Assembly (NCBI GenBank): GCA_028718465.1
Contig: JAQULX010000158.1
Span: 1 to 6,695 of the forward strand
DNA from: Dehalococcoidales bacterium
GTDB lineage: Bacteria; Chloroflexota; Dehalococcoidia; Dehalococcoidales; UBA3254
Direction: 5' to 3'
Length of the DNA: 6,695 bases
The notes under the pieces were generated by a model. That model made no database searches and was not told the origin of the DNA. It saw nothing but the letters and a program-made list of their open reading frames with translations. The number at the start of each line of letters is the position of its first letter. The stretch's first letter is position 1. This document shows positions 1 to 5,230 of this stretch, piece after piece. The position numbers and the translations under genes are program-made.

Positions 1-244
1 TGGACCTCAGTTGCTCGGAATCAGGATGCTGGGTAGCCATCAATCAGATAGTCTTGTTTTCACCCTCGAACCGCTTTTCGTTGATCTGCTTATCGTCAGC
101 GATTACCTGGTGTCCAAGCCGCAGGTCGCGCTTTACCAGGGCTTCAATTGAGCGCCCCAGCGCTTTCTGCACCATGTTGCCCATTTCTTGGACTTCATAT
201 TTATCATCACGCAATAGTTCAAGAAAGGCGGTCCTGTTTTCCAT
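1..244 (-). pseudogene. phoU: PhoU phosphate-signalling regulator, N-terminal part, interrupted by an in-frame TGA; runs off the left edge
   Basis: PhoU proteins are cytoplasmic helical-bundle regulators that link the phosphate transporter to the PhoR sensor kinase and repress phosphate-starvation genes. Translation from ATG 242-244 gives 66 residues typical of the first PhoU repeat, with a KALGRSIEAL helix and then VIADDKQIN, before a TGA at 44-46. Reading straight through the stop in the same frame gives LMATQHPDSEQLRS up to base 1. This aligns without gaps to the conserved PhoU stretch recalled from E. coli as RIIAKRQPTASDLR, and the TGA falls on that Arg. A single CGA-to-TGA change would explain it. 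A good ribosome binding site (AAGGAG at 252-257, 7-nt spacer) supports the start. The gene lies 66 nt downstream of the DUF47 gene and is probably co-transcribed with it. Alternatives are a sequencing or assembly error, or recoding. The family call is firm; the gene's functional state is not. Confidence 0.75.
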
Positions 245-251
245 ATTATTA

Positions 252-257
252 CTCCTT
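252..257 (-). promoter_or_regulatory. Ribosome binding site of phoU
   Basis: AAGGAG on the minus strand, 7 nt before ATG 242-244. It shows that the phoU start is still equipped for translation despite the downstream TGA. Confidence 0.7.
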
Positions 258-310
258 TAGAAACCTGATGGCTGTATCGGCATCCAGGTGTCTTGCCTGG
301 CTATCGAAGT

Positions 311-940
311 TCAGGCGTTTTTGGCGGCGATGCTCTCCAGCATATTCGCGAAGACCTCGCATCCATCGATAGCCGATTCCATGTGCTTGTAAACCTCGCG
401 CCACTTGATTATGGAGGTAATGTCATCCGGGTTGTCAAAGAGTTCGACCAGGGCGTTCCGGTAAATAACGTCTCCGGAATTCTCGATTTGATTTACAGCC
501 ACGCACCTGTTGTGAAGCCCGGGTTCGCGGGTTTTGCTGAACAGGACCAATATGCCGCCTTCCACTTCCTGTACGGCCTGTAAAATAAGATCGCAAAATT
601 CCCTGGCCCTGGCGGTTGGGCTTTCTATTTGGTATAAATAAAGCGTATCGGCAACTGAATGGATACGGTCGGCGATATCATCCATTGAGTTGGCCAGCAT
701 GACAATATCTTCTCTGTCAAACGGAGTAATGAAGGAACGGTGCACAAGCTTGTTTATGTTATGGGTAATAGCATCTCCATCCTGTTCCATATCAGCTAAT
801 ATGCTGGTCATTTCCTTGATGTTTTGCCAGATGTTGACCATATTCTTCAACTGCTGGGCCATCTTGACCAGGTTTTCCGCCTCTTGCTGGAAAAGGGCGT
901 AGAACTCCCTTTCTTTAGATCCCACAGACAATTTAGGCAT
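311..940 (-). CDS. DUF47 family PhoU-like phosphate transport regulator
   Basis: Members of this family (DUF47, TIGR00153, YkaA-like) are all-helical cytoplasmic proteins related to PhoU. They usually sit beside a PiT-type phosphate permease and are thought to control it. The product is about 209 residues, the usual family length. It shows the expected pattern: an N-terminal FYALFQQEAENLVKMAQQL helix, an MEQDGDAITHNINKLVHRSF segment, the family signature TPFDREDIVMLANSMDDIAD, and a C-terminal region with IENSGDVIYRNALVELF. Two ATGs lie near the 5' end. The one at 938-940 is preferred because AGGAG at 949-953 is 8 nt away, whereas it is only 2 nt from the ATG at 944-946. A strong promoter lies just upstream, and phoU follows in the same direction. 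No PiT permease is in the window; it may lie beyond the left edge. Family call confident; exact partner inferred. Confidence 0.9.
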   Translation of the reverse strand: MPKLSVGSKEREFYALFQQEAENLVKMAQQLKNMVNIWQNIKEMTSILADMEQDGDAITHNINKLVHRSFITPFDREDIVMLANSMDDIADRIHSVADTLYLYQIESPTARAREFCDLILQAVQEVEGGILVLFSKTREPGLHNRCVAVNQIENSGDVIYRNALVELFDNPDDITSIIKWREVYKHMESAIDGCEVFANMLESIAAKNA

Positions 941-948
941 TGACATTG

Positions 949-953
949 CTCCT
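949..953 (-). promoter_or_regulatory. Ribosome binding site deciding the DUF47 start
   Basis: AGGAG on the minus strand is 8 nt from ATG 938-940 and only 2 nt from ATG 944-946. The second, shorter start is therefore favoured. Confidence 0.65.
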
Positions 954-972
954 GGTAATTACCATACAGAAC

Positions 973-1001
973 ATTGTAATCGAGGCCTGACGGATAGTCA
1001 A
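973..1001 (-). promoter_or_regulatory. Sigma70-type promoter of the DUF47-phoU unit
   Basis: On the minus strand the -35 box TTGACT (996-1001) and the -10 box TACAAT (973-978) are separated by exactly 17 nt, each one mismatch from consensus. Transcription would begin near 966, giving a leader of roughly 25 nt before ATG 938-940. I see no clear Pho-box-like direct repeat upstream, so phosphate control of this promoter is not shown. Confidence 0.7.
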
Positions 1002-1067
1002 ACACGCCGGACAGGGCTTGTGATGTTCAACGGACAGGAAATCCGTGTGTATCGGATAATGCCTTGC

Positions 1068-1097
1068 GTCACCTTCCATCCTCATGCTGAAGGTGAC
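1068..1097. repeat. Perfect 9-bp inverted repeat in the divergent intergenic region
   Basis: GTCACCTTC (1068-1076) and GAAGGTGAC (1089-1097) are exact reverse complements around a 12-nt loop. It lies between the divergent DUF47 and hydrolase genes, about 110 nt before the hydrolase ATG. No T-tract follows on either strand, so it does not look like a standard terminator. It could be an operator, an RNA hairpin or the remnant of a dispersed intergenic repeat. The rest of the 947-1204 gap holds only the promoters listed here and purine-rich low-complexity sequence around 1130-1155. Confidence 0.55.
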
Positions 1098-1188
1098 ATA
1101 AGCATTTCTTCACCCCGCGTAACTAGTGGACGGAGAGAGGGAAAGGTGAGGGGCAATAACCTTCATCTTCCCTGTATTCATGTGCTGG

Positions 1189-1197
1189 TGTTAGAAT
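1189..1197 (+). promoter_or_regulatory. Extended -10 promoter candidate for the hydrolase, possibly leaderless
   Basis: TGTTAGAAT contains the extended -10 TG element (1189-1190) and a TAGAAT -10 box (1192-1197), one mismatch from consensus. Transcription would start 6-8 nt downstream, at or within a base or two of the ATG at 1205. No convincing -35 box is visible. No Shine-Dalgarno sequence precedes the ATG, which fits a leaderless message. Confidence 0.4.
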
Positions 1198-1204
1198 ATC
1201 TTGT

Positions 1205-2095
1205 ATGAAGCGCTCTCTGCAAATTCTATCGGGTATCACTGGGGGTTTTATCCTGGCCTTTATCGGCGCATCCGGCTACCTGGGTTATTCATTAACCAAA
1301 ATCGAGCGGGTGCCTCTTGAAGGAAATCCGGCCCGGCTCGGATTGACCTGGGAAGACGTCTCGTTTTACAGCGCGGATGACAATTTGGTTATCAAAGGAT
1401 GGCTCCTGCCGGCAGAAAACAGCCGGCGGATAGTGATCATGGTACACGGCGAAAGCTATCATCGGGACGAGCCTGAAATTAAAATGCTGGAGATAGCCGC
1501 CGCTCTGGTGAAAAGGGACTATAATGTTTTGATGTTCGACCTGAGAGGCCATGGGGAATCAGAGGGTGACCGGATTACCGGGGGCTATTTGGAAAAAAGA
1601 GACCTTCTCGGGGCGGTGGGGTATGTCCGCCAGCGGGGTTACTCCGGCATCGGTGTCCTGGGATTTTCCCTTGGAGCAGCAACAGCGGTCCTGGCGGCTG
1701 CGGAGAACAACGATATCGATGCCGTGGCTGCCGACAGCGCTTTTGCCGATTTGAACGATATTATAGAGTCCGAATATAAAAACCGCACCAGCGCTCCCAC
1801 TATCTTCCTCAGTCCAATTCTCTTTATGATCAAGTTGATGTACGGAATAGACTTTACCGCCATCAAGCCCGTGGAGTCAGTCCGGGAGATCGCGCCCAGA
1901 CCGGTTTTTATTATTCACGGAGAACAGGATGAGCGGATACCGGCATCTCACGGCGAGCGATTGTATAATGCTGCCGTGAAAGATAGTTCGTCACTGTGGG
2001 TTGTTCCCGGGTCGAAGCACTGTAAAGCCTATCAAGACTACCCTGAGGAATATATCGAGAGGTTGGATGAATTTCTGGATGCCGCTTTAAGATAA
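1205..2095 (+). CDS. Membrane-anchored alpha/beta hydrolase (serine hydrolase)
   Basis: The 296-residue product has an uncleaved-looking hydrophobic N-terminal segment (about residues 7-30, after MKR), so the catalytic domain is probably anchored outside the membrane. The domain shows the alpha/beta-hydrolase landmarks in order: oxyanion-hole VHG (80-82), FDLRGHGESEG (111-121), the nucleophile elbow GFSLGA with Ser155, the acid in HGEQDERIP (Asp242) and the catalytic His272 in GSKHCKAY. It resembles the YfhR/YqkD-like group of peptidase S9-type hydrolases, whose substrates (esters or peptides) are mostly unknown. The ATG at 1205 is the only plausible start before the hydrophobic segment, but no ribosome binding site precedes it. 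The gene stands alone between a divergent phosphate-regulator unit and the UroD-like gene. Fold and triad are secure; the substrate cannot be told. Confidence 0.9.
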   Translation: MKRSLQILSGITGGFILAFIGASGYLGYSLTKIERVPLEGNPARLGLTWEDVSFYSADDNLVIKGWLLPAENSRRIVIMVHGESYHRDEPEIKMLEIAAALVKRDYNVLMFDLRGHGESEGDRITGGYLEKRDLLGAVGYVRQRGYSGIGVLGFSLGAATAVLAAAENNDIDAVAADSAFADLNDIIESEYKNRTSAPTIFLSPILFMIKLMYGIDFTAIKPVESVREIAPRPVFIIHGEQDERIPASHGERLYNAAVKDSSSLWVVPGSKHCKAYQDYPEEYIERLDEFLDAALR

Positions 2096-2105
2096 TGAGC
2101 AGTGA

Positions 2106-2131
2106 GCCGGTTATTGCACTTGACAACCGGC
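2106..2131 (+). terminator. Hairpin just after the hydrolase stop, weak terminator candidate
   Basis: GCCGGTT (2106-2112) and AACCGGC (2125-2131) form a 7-bp stem with a 12-nt loop, 10 nt after the hydrolase TAA. The sequence that follows is AGGGGTATTAGTTT, with no proper U-run, so efficient intrinsic termination is doubtful. The repeat also overlaps the -35 box of the next promoter and could act as an operator instead. Confidence 0.35.
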
Positions 2132-2148
2132 AGGGGTATTAGTTTAAT
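2120..2148 (+). promoter_or_regulatory. Near-consensus sigma70 promoter upstream of the UroD-like gene
   Basis: A perfect -35 TTGACA (2120-2125), a 17-nt spacer and TTTAAT (2143-2148, one mismatch) predict a start near 2155. That leaves a leader of about 235 nt before the UroD-like coding start, unusually long for a simple gene. The leader contains the GC-rich foldable element at 2195-2277. Confidence 0.65.
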
Positions 2149-2194
2149 TAACTCATATTACGGCATAAGTAAGTTCTAATCTCAAAGGACCATG

Positions 2195-2277
2195 AGCCAT
2201 GGCCGGCTGAACCCCGGCCGAGCTGACCCCGGTCACCTTACCTTCTTGCACAGGCCGTGGGTGACCCGGCCCTGGCT
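2195..2277 (+). promoter_or_regulatory. Structured GC-rich leader element, candidate cis-regulatory RNA
   Basis: The outer arms 2195-2206 and 2266-2277 pair at 11 of 12 positions (AGCCA.GGCCGG with CCGGCC.TGGCT). Inside, GGTCACC (2231-2237) pairs perfectly with GGTGACC (2260-2266). The left outer arm can instead form a local 6-bp hairpin, GGCCGG (2201-2206) with CCGGCC (2214-2219), so the folds compete. A near-direct repeat, GCTGAACCCCGG (2206-2217) and GCTGACCCCGG (2222-2232), lies within. The flanks are AT-rich. I could not match it to cobalamin, SAM, TPP, glycine or T-box consensus features. It could be a riboswitch-like leader, a protein-binding RNA or a small repeat element. The pairing is seen; the function is inferred. 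Confidence 0.45.
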
Positions 2278-2290
2278 ACCATAGTAAGGT

Positions 2291-2315
2291 AAGTAATTAA
2301 TATTACTTTTATAAT
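2291..2315 (+). promoter_or_regulatory. AT-rich palindrome abutting a perfect -10 box
   Basis: AAGTAATTAATATTACTT (2291-2308) has 7-bp inverted arms around TAAT. It is followed at 2310-2315 by TATAAT, a perfect -10 box. No good -35 box lies at 16-18 nt. This could be a second, regulated promoter for the UroD-like gene starting near 2322, with the palindrome as operator. Alternatively it is a weak hairpin ending in TTTT. Confidence 0.35.
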
Positions 2316-2378
2316 GTGCAGTAAACAGGGTATTCCATAGTTAACATTCCGGCCGCTAATGGCTGTTAATAATGATGC

Positions 2379-2383
2379 AGGAG
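2379..2383 (+). promoter_or_regulatory. Ribosome binding site deciding the UroD-like start
   Basis: AGGAG lies 6 nt before ATG 2390-2392 and 9 nt before ATG 2393-2395. The upstream in-frame ATGs at 2372 and 2375 precede this site and have no ribosome binding site of their own. Confidence 0.65.
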
Positions 2384-2389
2384 CAGAGG

Positions 2390-3757
2390 ATGATGGCTAG
2401 CGTATTTGATCGGCCCGATAATTGGAATCAAATGACTCCCGAACAAAAACGGGAACACAGGTTTGCCTGGCTGGCGGATTCAGTCGGTAAAATAAATTTC
2501 GTCAGCCCGGAGGCGGAGAAGAGCTATAAAACAAGGTTACAGCGGATGATAGACGCCTTCAGGGTCCGGGAGCCCGACAGGGTGCCGGTATCGTTCAATC
2601 CCGGGGCGATGCCGTATTTCGCCGGCGGGATGGACTATTACACTGCGATCTATAACTATGAAAAAGCCATCGAAGCTTTTGCTCGATTCAATGCCGAACA
2701 CGCTCCGGACCTGGACAATTATTTTGTTCCCACTAATCTGATCCCGGCCAGGGTTTACGATATTCTTGGTTACAGGATGTATCAGTGGCCGGGAGGCGGA
2801 ATACCGAAGACCAGCACCGGATTTCAATTTGTCGAAGGCGAGTATATGAAAGCCGACGAATACGATATATTTATGAAAAACCCCTCGGACTACTGGATGC
2901 GGACTTACCTGCCCCGTATATTCTCGGCGTTCGAACCGTTTCGCAGCTTCGGTTCCCTGACTGATATCGTGGAAGTCCCCACCCACAATTTATTGCCCCT
3001 GGCCAATCCGGACGTGCAGGCTGTTTTTCAGAAGCTGATCGATGCCGGTAAAGACCTGGCCGGTTATATCAAAGTCACCAGCGACTTTATCCGGCAAGTC
3101 CAGGAAAAGGGTTACGTGGTGCTTAACCGTGGTGAATTAGCCAAAGCCCCGTTCGATACCATAGGAGATACATTAAGAGGCACTCAAGGGATTATGAAGG
3201 ATATGTACCGGCAGCCCGCAAAATTGCTGGAGGCCCTGGATGTGGTTGCCGATATGACTATTCGCCAAATTCTGACTTCACCGGCATCAGCCAGAAACCT
3301 GAAGGTATTCTTCCCTCTTCACAAAGGGGCGGACGGCTGGATGTCGCAAAAGCAATTCGAAACTTTCTACTGGCCTCCTTTGAAAAAGGTTATCGATGCC
3401 TTTATCAATGAAGGGTATCAGCCGACGCTGTTCGTGGAAGGCAGTTATAACACCAGGCTGGAAAGCATCACCGATTTCCCCAGGGGTTCGGTACACTGGT
3501 TATTAGACCGCACCGACATGGCTAAGGCGAAAAAGGTACTGGGAGACAAATTCAGCATCGAAGGCAACGTGCCGACGTCTCTGATCGTTACCGGTACTCC
3601 TCAAGATGTCAAGGAATACTGCCGGAACCTGATTGAAATCTGCGCGCCCGGCGGCGGCTATATCCTGGCAGCCGGTGCGTCCATGGATACACCCAAAATC
3701 GAGAACCTGCGTGCCATGGTGGAAGCAGCCAGGGAATACGGCGTATACCGTAGATAA
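2390..3757 (+). CDS. Uroporphyrinogen decarboxylase (UroD/MtaA) superfamily protein, non-canonical active site
   Basis: The product is about 455 residues, roughly 100 longer than HemE. It has an N-terminal extension (TPEQKREHRFAWL, SPEAEKSYKTRLQRMIDAF) before the superfamily start EPDRVPVSF (about 61-69), and ends with the familiar GNVPTSLIVTGTP, GGGYIL, IENLRAMVEAAREYG pattern. The superfamily includes HemE, which decarboxylates uroporphyrinogen, and MtaA/MtbA/CmuA enzymes, which move methyl groups between corrinoid proteins and thiols. The HemE signature (RQAGRY) is absent; NPGAMPYFAGG stands in its place. The methyltransferase zinc ligands (His-x-Cys and a distant Cys) appear replaced by Phe348, Glu350 and Ala430. 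Heme synthesis is therefore unlikely, and methyl transfer would need a different site. No corrinoid protein gene is adjacent. The start at 2390 (or 2393) is chosen for its ribosome binding site; 2372 is an alternative. The reaction is unknown. Confidence 0.85.
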   Translation: MMASVFDRPDNWNQMTPEQKREHRFAWLADSVGKINFVSPEAEKSYKTRLQRMIDAFRVREPDRVPVSFNPGAMPYFAGGMDYYTAIYNYEKAIEAFARFNAEHAPDLDNYFVPTNLIPARVYDILGYRMYQWPGGGIPKTSTGFQFVEGEYMKADEYDIFMKNPSDYWMRTYLPRIFSAFEPFRSFGSLTDIVEVPTHNLLPLANPDVQAVFQKLIDAGKDLAGYIKVTSDFIRQVQEKGYVVLNRGELAKAPFDTIGDTLRGTQGIMKDMYRQPAKLLEALDVVADMTIRQILTSPASARNLKVFFPLHKGADGWMSQKQFETFYWPPLKKVIDAFINEGYQPTLFVEGSYNTRLESITDFPRGSVHWLLDRTDMAKAKKVLGDKFSIEGNVPTSLIVTGTPQDVKEYCRNLIEICAPGGGYILAAGASMDTPKIENLRAMVEAAREYGVYRR

Positions 3758-3783
3758 ATCCGGAATAAAAGGTGTAGTTTTAA

Positions 3784-4263
3784 GTGGCCGCAATCCGTGA
3801 ATACAATTCGAAAAAAGATAAAAAGGCCGTGATTGACCTTATCAAAGAGCTTCAGGATGCCGAAAAAACTTTTGATCCCAGGATTCCCACTGGCGCCGAG
3901 GTTGCCGTGCCGTATTTTGCGTGGATGATGAAGCGGTGTCGAAAATATTCCGGAAAGTTATTCATTGCTGAAGATGATGGCAATGTCATTGGATTTATCT
4001 CAGTGTTAGGTCGGGTGAAATACACCGACCCTGATGATTACCCGCATGAATACGCTCTTATAGAAGAATTAGTTGTGCGTGCGCCATATCGCGGGAGAGG
4101 ATTGGGACGTCAATTATTATCAAAAGCTGAAGAGTATGTCAGAGGAATCGGTAGCCTGAGCCTTCAACTGGAAGTAACAGCCGCCAATTCGCAGGCACGG
4201 AGATTATACAAAAGTGCAGGCTTTCAGGAAGCCTGGATAGAGCTAGAGAAGAAGCTGGATTAA
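3784..4263 (+). CDS. GNAT family N-acetyltransferase
   Basis: This 159-residue protein is a single GNAT domain, which transfers an acetyl group from acetyl-CoA to an amine. The central strand IAEDDGNVIGFISVL (61-75) leads to motif A, IEELVVRAPYRGRGLGRQLL (93-112), with the R-G-x-G-x-G acetyl-CoA pyrophosphate loop. Motif B follows as LEVTAANSQARRLYKSAGFQEA (129-150). The start is GTG 3784, because a TAA stands immediately upstream in frame; AAAGGTG at 3767-3773 serves as ribosome binding site with a 10-nt spacer. It begins 26 nt after the UroD-like stop with no promoter between, so the two are probably co-transcribed. Its codons look more AT-rich than those of its neighbour. The substrate (small amine, antibiotic or protein N-terminus) cannot be deduced. 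Confidence 0.9.
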   Translation: MAAIREYNSKKDKKAVIDLIKELQDAEKTFDPRIPTGAEVAVPYFAWMMKRCRKYSGKLFIAEDDGNVIGFISVLGRVKYTDPDDYPHEYALIEELVVRAPYRGRGLGRQLLSKAEEYVRGIGSLSLQLEVTAANSQARRLYKSAGFQEAWIELEKKLD

Positions 4264-4371
4264 ATGGACTCCGCTGCGCAATACGGGGCTTCTGAAAAAT
4301 GAGGATTTGCAGCCGGTTGAAAATAATGGCGCTGTGCATTGAAAGACTGGCCTGCCGGAAGATTTTGTGTG

Positions 4372-4420
4372 GCTAACTTTACATAAGAGCTGGTTAGCTG
4401 ATTCCAGGCAGGTATGCCTG
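4372..4420. terminator. Weak hairpins between the convergent GNAT and trpA genes
   Basis: Two inverted repeats lie in the 190-nt convergent gap: GCTAAC (4372-4377) with GTTAGC (4393-4398), and CAGGCA (4405-4410) with TGCCTG (4415-4420) around a GGTA loop. Neither is followed by a T-run on either strand, so they are poor intrinsic terminators. They are the only structural candidates for ending either operon here. Nothing else is evident in the gap. Confidence 0.3.
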
Positions 4421-4453
4421 ACATCCCGGCAAATGGCGCACCCCGCGTCAATA

Positions 4454-5230
4454 TCACTGGTCTATAGCCGCTCTCATTTCTCTTACAAAGGCCTTTAACC
4501 TGTTTAGACTGGCATCTTCTTTTATTAACTGGATTAACCTGCTGCCGACAATCACCCCATCCGCGAGCCGGGTCACCTGTCGGGCTTGTTCCGGAGTAGA
4601 GATGCCGAAGCCGACGCAAAGCGGCTTCGGGGTTGCCTGGCGGACCCGGGAGATGAAGGCTTCCGTTCCCGGAGGTAATTCATTGCGGGCGCCGGTTACC
4701 CCGGCGACGGACACCAGGTATATAAATCCCCGTGATTTCCGGGCGACTATCCGGATGCGTTCAGCGGTGCTGGTGGGGGAGAGCAAGTATATCAGGTCCA
4801 GTCCGCTCTCCCCGGCGGCGCATTCCAGCGGTTCACCTTCCTCAGGAGGCAGGTCGGGGATAATCAGTCCGTCCACGCCTGATTCAATGCAGGCATGACA
4901 AAAATTGTCCAATCCGTAGCTGAGGACCGGATTGTAATAGGTCATGAAGACCATCGGCGCTTCGGTCTTTTCTCTCAGGCTGCGGGCCATATTCAGGCAG
5001 GTCTCGGTGTTGGTCCCTTTTTGCAGCGCCTGGTAGCTGGATTCCTGGATAGTAGCTCCATCAGCTAAAGGATCAGAAAAAGGAATTCCCAGCTCGATGA
5101 TGTCGGCGCCGTTTTCAACTAACAGCGGTACCGCTTTTAAAGTGGTTTCCCGGTCAGGATAACCGGCTGTAATATACGGGATCAGGGCTTTGTGCCCGGC
5201 TTTTTGAAAAACTGATGCTATCCGGCTCAT
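4454..5230 (-). CDS. trpA: Tryptophan synthase alpha chain
   Basis: TrpA cleaves indole-3-glycerol phosphate to indole and glyceraldehyde 3-phosphate, and passes indole through a tunnel to TrpB in the cytoplasmic alpha2beta2 complex. The 258-residue TIM barrel is close to the usual 260-270. The catalytic acids are present: Glu46 in [15 protein letters not shown] (Salmonella Glu49) and Asp57 (Asp60). So are the TYYNPVL and IPDLPPEE segments, the SVAGVTGAR loop 6, and the phosphate-binding GFGIST and [10 protein letters not shown] stretches. Its ATG overlaps the trpB stop in an ATGA, indicating translational coupling; a G-rich stretch about 7 nt upstream may help initiation. It is the last gene of the operon, with TGA at 4454-4456. 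Nothing in it looks broken. Confidence 0.98.
   Translation of the reverse strand: MSRIASVFQKAGHKALIPYITAGYPDRETTLKAVPLLVENGADIIELGIPFSDPLADGATIQESSYQALQKGTNTETCLNMARSLREKTEAPMVFMTYYNPVLSYGLDNFCHACIESGVDGLIIPDLPPEEGEPLECAAGESGLDLIYLLSPTSTAERIRIVARKSRGFIYLVSVAGVTGARNELPPGTEAFISRVRQATPKPLCVGFGISTPEQARQVTRLADGVIVGSRLIQLIKEDASLNRLKAFVREMRAAIDQ

Noticed and set aside
41..49. Frameshift in phoU, or TGA reassigned to an amino acid genome-wide
   Set aside because: Homology stays in one frame across the stop, so no shift is needed. DUF47, trpB and trpA all end naturally at TGA, which argues against reassignment.
1020..1208. 62-codon open frame ending in an ATGA overlap with the hydrolase start
   Set aside because: It has no clear ribosome binding site, runs through the perfect hairpin and a purine-rich low-complexity stretch, and resembles no protein I recognise. 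The ATGA overlap is probably chance.
2195..2277. Known riboswitch (cobalamin, SAM, TPP, glycine) or T-box
   Set aside because: I looked for the cobalamin box, the TPP CTGAGA motif, the SAM-I core and the T-box sequence on both strands and found none, so the element is left unnamed.
2537..2986. 149-codon open frame on the minus strand inside the UroD-like gene
   Set aside because: It lies wholly opposite a well-supported coding frame and has no family-like motifs, so it is an antisense shadow.
2390..3757. Heme-synthesis uroporphyrinogen decarboxylase (hemE)
   Set aside because: The RQAGRY signature is missing, the protein is about 100 residues longer, and no heme genes are nearby.
4405..4420. 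Strong intrinsic terminator for the trp operon
   Set aside because: The 6-bp hairpin has no U-run after it on the minus strand (the sequence continues GAATCAGC), so it is listed only as a weak candidate.
4260..4619. 119-codon minus-strand frame overlapping the end of trpA
   Set aside because: It reads the trpA end in another frame and continues into the convergent gap, with no recognisable domain or ribosome binding site.
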